From: an uncultured Carnobacterium sp.
Lineage (GTDB): Bacteria > Bacillota > Bacilli > Lactobacillales > Aerococcaceae
Reading direction: 5' to 3'
Assembly (NCBI GenBank): GCA_937967765.1
Contig: CALCML010000027.1
Location: forward strand, 1 to 7,947
DNA length: 7,947 nt
Part shown: piece after piece, positions 1 to 6,382 of the stretch
How the letters are laid out: every line of letters begins with the position of its first letter
How positions within the stretch are numbered: the stretch's first letter is position 1
Notes under the pieces: model-generated
The model's input: the letters and a program-made list of their open reading frames with translations, nothing else
Databases searched by the model: none
What the model was told of the DNA's origin: nothing
Program-made: the position numbers and the translations under genes

Positions 1-1312
1 GAAGTTCCCATCCATCTAAATTATTTTTTGGAATAAAGACACGCTTGAATCCGAGTTTTTCGGCTTCGCGAACACGGTCATAGACACGGTTCACTTTACG
101 GATTTCACCAGTCAAGCCGATTTCGCCGATAAAGCAATCGCCCATCTGCGTTTCTTTTTCCTTATAACTTGAAACGATACTCATCGCAATCGCTAAGTCG
201 ACTGCTGGTTCGTTCAGTTTCAAACCACCTGTTGATTTAAAGTAAGCATCTTGGTTTTGTAATAAGAGTCCTGCACGTTTCTCAAGCACCGCCATCAAGA
301 GCGCAACACGATTATAGTCTAGACCACTTGTGGTACGACGGGCATTCCCAAAGGCCGTTGGTGATAGTAAACATTGCACCTCGGTTAGAATTGGTCGTGT
401 TCCTTCAAGAGACACGACGATTGCCGAACCAGTTGCGCCAGCCAAACGTTCTTCTAAGAAGACTTCGGAAGGATTTGTCACTTCATTCAGCCCTTCTTGA
501 TGCATTTCGAAGACCCCAATTTCGTTGGTAGACCCGAAACGGTTTTTCACGGAACGAAGAACGCGGAAACTATGATGTTTATCCCCTTCAAAATAAAGAA
601 CGGTATCCACCATATGTTCCAACATACGAGGACCTGCCAAGGCACCCTCTTTTGTCACGTGACCAACGATAAAGATGGCAATCTGATTGAGTTTCGCAAG
701 TCGCATCAACGTTGCTGTTGCCTCACGAACATGAGAAACGCTTCCTGCCACCCCGTTTGCTTGGGGATGTGTCATCGTTTGAATCGAGTCGATAATGACA
801 TAGTCCGGCTTCAACGCTTCTACTTGCGCAACGATATCTTCTAAGTTTGTTTCAGCGTAAATATAAAATCCGTCTGCTTGCATCCCGAGACGCTCCGCAC
901 GCATTTTAATTTGAGCCGCACTTTCTTCTCCCGATACATAGAGAACCGTTCCTTGTGTTTGTTGTAATTCACTAGACACTTGTAATAATAAAGTCGATTT
1001 CCCAATCCCAGGATCCCCACCAATTAATACTAAGGAGCCTGGTACCACGCCGCCTCCCAGCACGCGGTCGAGTTCGCTAATCGATGTCTTCACACGATTC
1101 ACACGTTCATAAGCCACTTGGTCCAGACGCATTGGTTTGGTCTTATGCACGTCTTCTGAATGTTGCACTAAAGAAGGACGTTTCGCGTTGCTGGTTGTTT
1201 CCTTGAACTCCTCCATCGTAGACCAATTGCCGCAGTTTGGGCATTTCCCTAAATATTTTGGTGAATTATATCCACACTCTCTACATACAAAACTTGTCGT
1301 TGCTTTTGCCAT
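1..1312 (-). CDS. radA: DNA repair and recombination protein RadA (3' end outside window)
   Basis: RadA (Sms) is a RecA-related ATPase that promotes branch migration and processing of recombination intermediates; in Gram-positive bacteria it also helps natural transformation. The minus strand reads 437 codons from ATG at 1312 with no stop before the window edge, so only about 15-25 C-terminal residues are missing relative to the usual length of about 455. Visible in order: a zinc finger with Cys10, Cys13, Cys24 and Cys27; Walker [11 protein letters not shown] near residues 98-107; Walker B YVIID near 171-175; the RadA-specific KNRFG motif at 256-260; then a Lon-protease-like C-terminal domain ([13 protein letters not shown] onward). 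The start is set by an AAAGGAG site 6-12 nt upstream, which abuts the dut stop codon. That makes it the second gene of a dut-radA operon, an arrangement also known in streptococci. Identification is secure. Confidence 0.97.
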   Translation of the reverse strand, partial: MAKATTSFVCRECGYNSPKYLGKCPNCGNWSTMEEFKETTSNAKRPSLVQHSEDVHKTKPMRLDQVAYERVNRVKTSISELDRVLGGGVVPGSLVLIGGDPGIGKSTLLLQVSSELQQTQGTVLYVSGEESAAQIKMRAERLGMQADGFYIYAETNLEDIVAQVEALKPDYVIIDSIQTMTHPQANGVAGSVSHVREATATLMRLAKLNQIAIFIVGHVTKEGALAGPRMLEHMVDTVLYFEGDKHHSFRVLRSVKNRFGSTNEIGVFEMHQEGLNEVTNPSEVFLEERLAGATGSAIVVSLEGTRPILTEVQCLLSPTAFGNARRTTSGLDYNRVALLMAVLEKRAGLLLQNQDAYFKSTGGLKLNEPAVDLAIAMSIVSSYKEKETQMGDCFIGEIGLTGEIRKVNRVYDRVREAEKLGFKRVFIPKNNLDGWEL

Positions 1313-1324
1313 TTTGGCTCCTTT

Positions 1325-1888
1325 CTAACGAACGCCAGAAGAACCAAAACCACCTGTACGTTCATTCATATCGTTTTCTTCATCCGCATCCGCTTTTAAG
1401 AACGGTAGGAAGATTCCTTGGCCGATACGATCGCCTTTTTTAATTTCTTTATCGAATAATCCGAAGTTTAATAATTGGAAGTAAATATGTCCTTCGTTGT
1501 CAGGGTTGTTATAGTAGTCGCTATCCACAACGCCTACCCCGTTTGGTAAGACAAGGAAGTGTTTCAATGGGTTACTTGAGCGGTTTGCTAATTGTAAGTA
1601 CTCATCTTCTTGCATATAAGACTTGATTCCTGTCGGCACAAGCACTGGTTTTAGCACTTTTTGCTCTTTTGCAAGTTCCGCTTCCACTGTTTCTTTATCG
1701 GTTGTATAAATCCATTGTTTTAATTGAGTGGCTGCAAATTTGAAAAGCATTTTCCAAATGCTTGGTAATACGATATCTTCGGCAGCTTCGAAGTCATATC
1801 CTGCTGAATGTTTTGTCGAACGTTTTGGAACAGTGATTCCTTTTCCTTCATAAGCAGATACGATTTCAAATCCACGTTTTCTTTCCAT
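1325..1888 (-). CDS. dut: dUTP diphosphatase (dUTPase)
   Basis: This enzyme hydrolyses dUTP to dUMP and pyrophosphate, keeping uracil out of DNA and supplying dUMP for thymidylate synthesis. The 187-residue product shows the conserved motifs of trimeric dUTPases: AGYDF (29-33), RSS (103-105), the substrate-binding stretch NGVGVVDSDYYN (116-127), KKGDRIGQGIF (150-160), and the C-terminal P-loop-like RTGGFGSSG (177-185). It is longer than the classical 140-150 residue enzyme because of about 40 extra residues between motifs I and II (roughly 41-80, rich in K, E and W), a form seen in Firmicutes and their phages. I chose ATG at 1888 because AAAGGTGAT lies just upstream. An in-frame ATG at 1960 would put the likely promoter inside the gene. 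The TAG stop is 12 nt before radA, so the two are co-transcribed. Confidence 0.95.
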   Translation of the reverse strand: MERKRGFEIVSAYEGKGITVPKRSTKHSAGYDFEAAEDIVLPSIWKMLFKFAATQLKQWIYTTDKETVEAELAKEQKVLKPVLVPTGIKSYMQEDEYLQLANRSSNPLKHFLVLPNGVGVVDSDYYNNPDNEGHIYFQLLNFGLFDKEIKKGDRIGQGIFLPFLKADADEENDMNERTGGFGSSGVR

Positions 1889-1922
1889 TTCATCACCTTT
1901 TTCATGTAAGTTTCTAATCCCT

Positions 1923-1951
1923 ATCATAACATTGTTTGCCACGTGTTGCAT
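1923..1951 (-). promoter_or_regulatory. Candidate dut-radA promoter (extended -10)
   Basis: On the minus strand TATGAT (1923-1928) is preceded by TG at the extended -10 position (TGTTATGAT). The -35 hexamer 17 bp upstream (ATGCAA) is poor, as expected for an extended -10 promoter. Transcription would begin near 1916, giving a leader of about 28 nt to the dut ATG. A second possible -10, a perfect TATAAT, lies at 1978-1983 but its -35 region is only a T-run. Confidence 0.4.
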
Positions 1952-2129
1952 CCATCTCAATGCTTTTTTACTTCTTTATTATAAGTTACGACTAAATTCT
2001 AAAAATCAGGAATGCTTTTTGGGCAAAGTGCACAATTTTTACTGTCGTTTTTGTGCAACCTTCCCCTATCTCTTTTCCCCTAAAAATCGTAAACTGTTAC
2101 TGTAAAACAAATTATAGGGGGAAATCCTA

Positions 2130-3233
2130 ATGGTAGAAATGCAATTAAATCATATTCACAAAAAATATGACAACGCGGAAAACTATTCCGTAACAGACTT
2201 TAACTTACACATCAAAGACCGCGAGTTCATCGTATTCGTAGGACCTTCTGGATGCGGTAAATCAACAACTCTTCGTATGATCGCTGGTCTTGAAGATATT
2301 TCTGAAGGGGAATTAAAAATCGGCGACGTTGTAATGAACGACGTAGCTCCAAAAGATCGTGATATCGCGATGGTATTCCAAAACTATGCCCTATATCCTC
2401 ACATGAGCGTATATGACAACATGGCATTCGGTTTGAAATTACGTAAATACGACAAAGCTGAAATTGACAAACGTGTTAAAAACGCTGCTGAAATCTTAGG
2501 CTTAGCTCAATACTTAGAACGTAAACCAGCTGCTTTATCTGGTGGTCAACGTCAACGTGTGGCTTTAGGACGTGCGATCGTTCGTGATGCGAAAGTATTC
2601 TTAATGGACGAACCTCTTTCTAACTTAGATGCTAAATTACGTGTTGCGATGCGTGCTGAAATTGCGAAATTACACCGTCGTTTAGAAACAACAACAATTT
2701 ACGTAACTCACGACCAAACAGAAGCGATGACAATGGCTGACCGTATCGTTATCATGAAAGATGGTATCGTACAACAAATCGGTTCACCACAAGAAGTGTA
2801 CAACACTCCTAACAACGTATTCGTAGCTGGATTCATCGGATCACCAGCAATGAACTTCTTCAACGTAACATTGCAAGATGGCGTGATTTCAAATGGTAAA
2901 GGTTTATCATTACAATTACCTGAAGCGAAGAGAAAACTTCTTGAAGAAAAAGGGTACAACGGAAAAGAATTAATCTTTGGTATCCGTCCAGAAGATATCG
3001 AAAGTGCTCAAATCGCTATCGATACTTATCCATCATCTTCAGTGAAAGCAGAAGTTGTTGTATCAGAATTACTTGGTGCAGAAACAATGCTTTACACTCG
3101 TGTTGACGATACTGAATTCGTATCTAAAGTGGATGCACGTGACTTCCACAACCCAGGCGAAACAGTTGAATTAGCATTCGACTTAAACAAATCTCACTTC
3201 TTCGACAAAGAAACTGAGGAAGTTATTCGCTAA
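2130..3233 (+). CDS. msmX: Sugar ABC transporter ATP-binding protein (MsmX/MsmK/UgpC type)
   Basis: This is the ATPase subunit of carbohydrate ABC importers. It binds the cytoplasmic face of the permease pair and powers uptake; in Firmicutes one such ATPase often serves several oligosaccharide transporters whose operons lack their own. In the 367-residue product, Walker [10 protein letters not shown] is at 38-46, the Q-loop Gln at 84, the signature [14 protein letters not shown] from 136, Walker B VFLMD with catalytic Glu161 at 156-161, the D-loop SNLD at 164-167 and the switch His at 194. The last 130 or so residues form the regulatory TOBE-type domain (FGIRPEDIE). Length and motifs fit the CUT1 ATPase family. 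No permease or binding-protein gene is adjacent, which supports a shared, multi-task ATPase. The ribosome site AGGGGGAAAT precedes ATG at 2130, and the codons look like those of a highly expressed gene. I see no convincing promoter or CcpA site in the leader. Confidence 0.93.
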   Translation: MVEMQLNHIHKKYDNAENYSVTDFNLHIKDREFIVFVGPSGCGKSTTLRMIAGLEDISEGELKIGDVVMNDVAPKDRDIAMVFQNYALYPHMSVYDNMAFGLKLRKYDKAEIDKRVKNAAEILGLAQYLERKPAALSGGQRQRVALGRAIVRDAKVFLMDEPLSNLDAKLRVAMRAEIAKLHRRLETTTIYVTHDQTEAMTMADRIVIMKDGIVQQIGSPQEVYNTPNNVFVAGFIGSPAMNFFNVTLQDGVISNGKGLSLQLPEAKRKLLEEKGYNGKELIFGIRPEDIESAQIAIDTYPSSSVKAEVVVSELLGAETMLYTRVDDTEFVSKVDARDFHNPGETVELAFDLNKSHFFDKETEEVIR

Positions 3234-3256
3234 GAGTCGTTACTTAACAACATTTG

Positions 3257-3285
3257 CCGGAACGAAATTTCGTTCCGGTTTTTTA
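3257..3285 (+). terminator. Strong intrinsic terminator of msmX
   Basis: A perfect 22-nt palindrome (CCGGAACGAAA and its complement, 3257-3278) is followed immediately by six T residues (3279-3284). It lies 24 nt after the msmX stop. The next gene starts only 27 nt after its T-tract. Confidence 0.93.
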
Positions 3286-3311
3286 TTACAAAATTGGGGA
3301 AGGTGTTTAAT

Positions 3312-4601
3312 ATGGGGTTTTTAGATATTTTTAGAATATCAGAGATAAAAAAAGAAAATGAAGAACTTAATGGGAAAGTTCAAAAGCTAGAAGCAGTACT
3401 GGAAGAAACAAAAGTATTGAGTATAGTTGAAATCAATGACTATCTTGCCGATAAAGAAAAAGAAAAGTCAGACATCGATAACGATATCATTAAATATAAA
3501 TCTCAACTAGATGGGATAATTCGAGAAATCAGTAATAAGCGACAAGAATTAATTGATGTTGAAGATGAAATCGAACTACAAGAATGTGCTATTTATGAAC
3601 CACGATATGATTTTGCTACTTCTTTACAATACAAAGAGGAATTGGATGAAGTCCGTCAGTATCAAAAGGATATGATTAAAGACAAGTCTGCTGTAATCTA
3701 TTCTGAAAATTGGACAGTTGACGGCAGTTTGGCAAAAGGAAGAAAGATGACTAATGGAAATATCAAAGTTATATTAAGATGTTTTAACTCAGAATGTGAA
3801 GCAGCTATTAATAAAATTAAGTATAATAATATACACACAATAGAAAAAAGAATTCAGACTTCCTTTAACATTTTAAACCAAGCATTCAAAACCGCTAAAG
3901 TAGCTATTACAGAGGATTACCTTGATTTAAAATTTGACGAACTCTACCTAGGTTATGAATTTGAAAGAAAGAAAGCTGAAGAAAAAGAAGCTTTAAGAGA
4001 ACAACGAGAAAAAGAACGTGAAGAGAAAGCTCTACAAAAAGAAGTTGAGAATAAAAAGAAGAAAATAAACAAAGAAATTACTCATTTACAGAAACTAGTT
4101 AAAGAACTAAATCTAAGACTAGCTGAAACTAAAGATGAAAATGAGAAGAACGATATTCTATCTCAACTTGAAGCAGCTAATCAAAATATTAAAGAGTATA
4201 CAGATGAAGAGAAAGAACTTGATTATCGACTAGAAAATTTAGGAGCTGGTTACGTTTATATAATTTCCAATATTGGTGCATTTGGAAAAGATATATTTAA
4301 GATTGGTGTTACTAGACGCCTAGATCCACTTGAGCGGATTAACGAATTGAGTAGCGCTTCTGTTCCTTTTAAATTTGATGTACATGCCTTAATTTTTAGC
4401 TATAATGCCTATCAACTAGAAACTGAATTGCACAATAAATTTAGCAAAAACCGTGTGAATAAAGTTAATAATCGAAAAGAATTCTTTAAGATTTCAATTG
4501 ATGATTTAGAGAAAGAGCTAATGAATTATAAAGATTTAACGATTGAGTTTACGAAAACTCCAGATGCAGAAGAATATAACGAATCTTTAAAAATAAAATA
4601 A
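3312..4601 (+). CDS. Coiled-coil DUF4041-like protein with C-terminal GIY-YIG (T5orf172/MUG113) nuclease domain
   Basis: This is a predicted cytosolic nuclease of unknown biological role. The 429-residue product begins with a coiled coil (about 11-93), then a globular middle resembling DUF4041 (about 95-215), a second highly charged coiled coil (about 215-307), and a GIY-YIG-superfamily domain of the T5orf172/MUG113 type (about 311-400). That last domain shows GYVYIISN (313-320), FKIGVTRR (329-336), the ELxxELHNKF-like helix with Glu370 and His374, and RKEFFKI around Glu390. Such proteins are common in phages, prophages and mobile islands; a defence or mobile-element role is inference only. 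ATG at 3312 is chosen because GGGGAAGG lies just upstream; an in-frame TTG at 3294 overlaps that site. It is visibly more AT-rich than msmX and looks acquired. There is almost no room for its own promoter between the msmX terminator and the start, so low-level read-through may express it. Confidence 0.85.
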   Translation: MGFLDIFRISEIKKENEELNGKVQKLEAVLEETKVLSIVEINDYLADKEKEKSDIDNDIIKYKSQLDGIIREISNKRQELIDVEDEIELQECAIYEPRYDFATSLQYKEELDEVRQYQKDMIKDKSAVIYSENWTVDGSLAKGRKMTNGNIKVILRCFNSECEAAINKIKYNNIHTIEKRIQTSFNILNQAFKTAKVAITEDYLDLKFDELYLGYEFERKKAEEKEALREQREKEREEKALQKEVENKKKKINKEITHLQKLVKELNLRLAETKDENEKNDILSQLEAANQNIKEYTDEEKELDYRLENLGAGYVYIISNIGAFGKDIFKIGVTRRLDPLERINELSSASVPFKFDVHALIFSYNAYQLETELHNKFSKNRVNKVNNRKEFFKISIDDLEKELMNYKDLTIEFTKTPDAEEYNESLKIK

Positions 4602-4603
4602 AC

Positions 4604-4636
4604 AAAAGCCAGGACAAATTATATGTCCTGGCTTTT
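4604..4636. terminator. Bidirectional terminator between convergent genes
   Basis: A perfect 13-bp stem (AAAAGCCAGGACA at 4604-4616 with its complement at 4624-4636) encloses a 7-nt loop. T-rich sequence follows the stem on both strands, most strongly on the minus strand. It begins 2 nt after the stop of the GIY-YIG gene and serves the convergent small acidic gene as well. Confidence 0.88.
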
Positions 4637-4652
4637 AGAATATTACATAAAT

Positions 4653-4991
4653 TTATTCGTCTACTTCTTGAAACTCACATTCAAAACGATATTCAAAGAA
4701 CTTCTCGATCACTGTTTTCAGTTCATCCGTACTGAGCTTTTGAATGATTGCATCAAAATCAATCGCTTCTAGTTCATCTTCAGTCAGCTTTTGATAAGGC
4801 GGTAAATCTGAATATTGTCTTAATTCGTCATAGACGATGAAATCCCCATCGATAAACGATTCGATAAGTCCACGTCTTTGAAGAAGGTAAAACAACGCTG
4901 GATAACTATCCGCCGTAAAACTATACACCGTCTTATCAGAATAAATACCGCAACAATGCGTTTGATTCAGATTTAATTTCACTTTTGTCAT
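4653..4991 (-). CDS. Small acidic hypothetical protein (112 residues)
   Basis: I do not recognise a family. The product is 112 residues, soluble, with no signal peptide or membrane segment. The N-terminal half looks like a beta-rich fold (VKLNLNQTHCCGIYS, with the pair Cys13-Cys14, and VYSFTADSYPALFYLLQRRG). The C-terminal half is acidic and helical (TEDELEAIDFDAIIQKL, STDELKTVIEKFFEY), ending in EFQEVDE. ATG at 4991 follows GGAGG at a good spacing, and base composition is closer to the core genes than to the two AT-rich neighbours. It sits about 105 nt downstream of a tRNA-Ser gene on the same strand and may be co-transcribed with it, or may use a promoter near a tandem repeat at 5041-5059. 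It ends at a shared bidirectional terminator. It is probably a real gene because of its ribosome site, terminator and coherent composition. Confidence 0.75.
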   Translation of the reverse strand: MTKVKLNLNQTHCCGIYSDKTVYSFTADSYPALFYLLQRRGLIESFIDGDFIVYDELRQYSDLPPYQKLTEDELEAIDFDAIIQKLSTDELKTVIEKFFEYRFECEFQEVDE

Positions 4992-5096
4992 TCGCTTTTC
5001 GCCTCCATTGCTCTATAAAAACCTATCTAAATAAGAAGCTACGGAACATTCACGGAACAAAACCTGCCGCAACCTCTGTACAGCCACAAAAAGATA

Positions 5097-5184
5097 AGGA
5101 GAAGAGGAGATTTGAACTCCCGCGCCGCTTTCACGACCTATCGCATTTCGAGTGCGACCCCTTCAGCCTCTTGGGTACTTCTCC
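5097..5184 (-). tRNA. tRNA-Ser (anticodon CGA)
   Basis: The minus strand folds as a class II tRNA. The acceptor stem is GGAGAAG (5184-5178) with CTTCTCC (5104-5098). The anticodon stem is TCGCA/TGCGA with loop CTCGAAA, giving anticodon CGA, which reads UCG serine codons. There is a long variable arm (GTCG/CGGC stem) typical of tRNA-Ser, and a T-arm GGGAG-TTCAAAT-CTCCT with one G-U pair. The base at the discriminator position (5097) reads T, and no CCA is encoded. The assignment of fold and anticodon is firm. Confidence 0.95.
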
Positions 5185-5192
5185 ATGATTCT

Positions 5193-5221
5193 AGTATAGT
5201 ACGGAGATTTTCTTCAATCAA
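5193..5221 (-). promoter_or_regulatory. Promoter of tRNA-Ser
   Basis: On the minus strand TTGATT (5216-5221) and TATACT (5193-5198) are separated by exactly 17 bp, a good sigma-A promoter. Transcription would start around 5186, only a couple of bases before the mature tRNA 5' end. The downstream 112-residue gene could be reached by the same transcript, as I see no clear terminator between them. Confidence 0.75.
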
Positions 5222-5274
5222 TCCTTTTTTATCAATATCATTAATTAGCCTATTCACTTTCATTAAATTTCATA

Positions 5275-5303
5275 TTGTTGCAACCTTTTTTCAGGTCTAT
5301 AAT
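5275..5303 (+). promoter_or_regulatory. Promoter of the PemK-like toxin gene
   Basis: TTGTTG (5275-5280) and a perfect TATAAT (5298-5303) are 17 bp apart. The start of transcription would be near 5310, giving a leader of about 56 nt. An 8-bp palindrome GTTGCAAC (5277-5284) overlaps the -35 box and could be an operator half-site, though it is short. GGTAAAA occurs twice, at 5307-5313 and 5321-5327. Confidence 0.65.
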
Positions 5304-5365
5304 TAAGGTAAAAGACGATTGGTAAAATTGGTTTTAAATTTAGGTATTTGTTTTGGGGGAGAATT

Positions 5366-6151
5366 ATGAATACAAAAAGAAATTTAACACTAGCTAGAGA
5401 TATTTTGCTAGATATATCCAATAATACAAAAAATAAAAAATTCAAATATATTGGGAAGTCCGATTACTACAGAGCAAAAAGATTTAAAAAAGAAAACTCC
5501 GAAGAACAACCTCTTTTTAAGAAATATAAAAGAGGAACTATATTATTCGTAGATTTTGGTACTGGCGTTGGAAATGAATTTTCATTACCACATTTTGCTA
5601 TTGTTTTGGATAAAAAAGATCATCCTAAAAAAGGGTTACTTACTGTAATACCGTTAAGTTCGAAAAATAAAAAACAATATATCAGTTTAGGAGATAATTT
5701 AATCGTCAATTTAGTAAATGAGGCAAATAAATATAGTGAACAAGTCGTTTCAGTGGTTCAAAGAATTTCTGAAGTACATGAAATCCATCGACTTTCAGGG
5801 AAGAAAAAAGAAAGATATGTTCCTAATGACGATGAAACAAGACAAATAATGCAAGACTTCGTGGATAGACATGATCCAAAAATTCATAACTTGAATGACT
5901 ATATAGCTAACAAATGGATTTCTGAGGAAAAACAATGGATAGATGAAATATCCGAATACTATAAAAGATTTAATAAGAATACTTATGCTGCAATAGATAA
6001 TATTCAAACCATCAGTAAATTAAGAGTTATGCTCCCTAAAAATCCTGCTGATCCAATTGGAAAAGCAACAATATCAGAGGATAGTATGAACTTAATTGAT
6101 ATAGCGGTCTTAAAAAAACTATCCAATTCAAAAATTGACATTCATTCATAG
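5366..6151 (+). CDS. PemK/MazF-family toxin-like protein (divergent, 261 residues)
   Basis: Residues 55-105 carry the PemK/MazF fold signature: KRGTILFVDFG (55-65), GNEFSLPHFAIVLD (69-82) and TVIPLSSK (93-100). In that family these strands form a small endoribonuclease that cuts mRNA. The protein is more than twice the usual 110-residue MazF size: it has about 54 basic N-terminal residues and about 150 C-terminal residues, mostly predicted helices rich in charged and aromatic residues (YIANKWISEEKQW). Aligning by eye, the usual GxRP segment is replaced by LPHF, so the catalytic Arg position holds His76. The PITS/PLTS motif reads PLSS, so the nearby Ser98/Ser99 stands in for Thr. ATG at 5366 follows GGGGGAG, and an in-frame TTG at 5348 lies upstream of that site. 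The gene is AT-rich compared with the core genes. No protein antitoxin gene lies beside it, but a small RNA is predicted immediately downstream. Family assignment is good; activity is unproven. Confidence 0.8.
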   Translation: MNTKRNLTLARDILLDISNNTKNKKFKYIGKSDYYRAKRFKKENSEEQPLFKKYKRGTILFVDFGTGVGNEFSLPHFAIVLDKKDHPKKGLLTVIPLSSKNKKQYISLGDNLIVNLVNEANKYSEQVVSVVQRISEVHEIHRLSGKKKERYVPNDDETRQIMQDFVDRHDPKIHNLNDYIANKWISEEKQWIDEISEYYKRFNKNTYAAIDNIQTISKLRVMLPKNPADPIGKATISEDSMNLIDIAVLKKLSNSKIDIHS

Positions 6152-6163
6152 TTTCATTATAAT
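6135..6163 (+). promoter_or_regulatory. Consensus sigma-A promoter of a downstream small RNA
   Basis: TTGACA (6135-6140) and TATAAT (6158-6163), both perfect, are separated by 17 bp. The -35 box lies within the last codons of the PemK-like gene, and the -10 box follows its stop codon. No open reading frame follows. Transcription would start near 6170 and end at the hairpin at 6241-6266. Confidence 0.85.
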
Positions 6164-6169
6164 GAACAT

Positions 6170-6266
6170 ACATTAGAGGTGCGATTTATCGCAGGCTCTA
6201 CAGATGATATTTTTCAGAGAGGTTTTACCGGCTCTGCATAGGACACCTAATTAGGTGTCCTTTTTT
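6170..6266 (+). ncRNA. Predicted small RNA with two related hairpins, next to the toxin gene
   Basis: The transcript from the consensus promoter would be about 97 nt. Hairpin 1 pairs TAGAG (6174-6178) with CTCTA (6196-6200) and, inside, GCGA (6181-6184) with TCGC (6189-6192) around loop TTTA. Hairpin 2 pairs CAGAG (6215-6219) with CTCTG (6232-6236) and, inside, GGT (6221-6223) with ACC (6227-6229) around TTT. Both units end in GGCTCT-R-CA, so they look like two diverged copies of one element. A terminator follows. No reading frame with a ribosome site is present. I recognise no known RNA family. It could be a regulator of the toxin gene, an RNA antitoxin, or an unrelated small RNA. Confidence 0.7.
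6241..6266 (+). terminator. Intrinsic terminator of the plus-strand small RNA
   Basis: A perfect 20-nt palindrome (GGACACCTAA and its complement, 6241-6260) forms an 8-bp stem with an AATT loop and is followed by six T residues (6261-6266). The T-tract is only on the plus strand, which sets its direction. Confidence 0.92.
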
Positions 6267-6350
6267 ATTTTGAAACATCTCAATACTTAATAAATTCTAT
6301 TAATAAAACATGAATAGAAGGTCAAAAGGATAGTCAATTTATATCTATAT

Positions 6351-6382
6351 AAAATAAAAAACCACCGACACGTAGCCGGTGG
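6351..6382 (-). terminator. Intrinsic terminator for rlmH or the minus-strand small RNA
   Basis: Reading the minus strand, CCACCG (6382-6377) pairs with CGGTGG (6367-6362) around a 9-nt loop, followed by TTTTTTATTTT. The plus strand has no T-tract after the stem, so it acts leftward. It lies about 144 nt past the rlmH stop. Confidence 0.88.

Noticed and set aside
497..844. Plus-strand reading frame of 115 codons opposite radA.
   Set aside because: Antisense to a well-conserved gene, with a low-complexity mix of Cys, His and Arg, no ribosome site and no family resemblance.
841..1023. Minus-strand reading frame of 60 codons inside radA.
   Set aside because: It is an out-of-frame reading of the RadA ATPase region, which has clear motifs in the correct frame. 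It has no ribosome site.
1720..1905. Minus-strand reading frame of 61 codons overlapping the dut start.
   Set aside because: Out of frame with dut, which has all dUTPase motifs and the proper ribosome site.
1933..1950. TTTGCCACGTGTTGCA as a ParB (parS) site.
   Set aside because: Only the CCACGTG core and a few flanking bases fit the 16-bp consensus, and the match lies over the dut promoter.
2030..2056. Inverted GCACAA/TTGTGC pair upstream of msmX as an operator.
   Set aside because: The arms are only 6 bp with a 15-bp gap, and it does not match a CcpA site or line up with a convincing promoter.
5097..5184. tRNA-Ser as an integration (att) site for a mobile element.
   Set aside because: No second copy of the tRNA 3' end and no integrase gene are present in the window.
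4985..5306. Plus-strand reading frames across the tRNA-Ser gene.
   Set aside because: They run antisense through the tRNA and its promoter and lack ribosome sites.
5795..6007. Minus-strand 70-codon hydrophobic frame, possibly a small membrane peptide or antitoxin.
   Set aside because: The hydrophobicity comes from reading an AT-rich, lysine- and asparagine-rich gene backwards. No ribosome site or promoter is evident.
6174..6200. Opening TAGAGGTGCGA resembles the 5' end of the lysine riboswitch (L box).
   Set aside because: The remaining conserved L-box segments are absent, the unit is about half the usual length, and no lysine gene follows.
6215..6250. AGAGGTTTTACC resembles the start of a preQ1-I riboswitch.
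   Set aside because: The conserved CTA and ACTAA-type tail needed for the pseudoknot are missing, and no queuosine gene follows.
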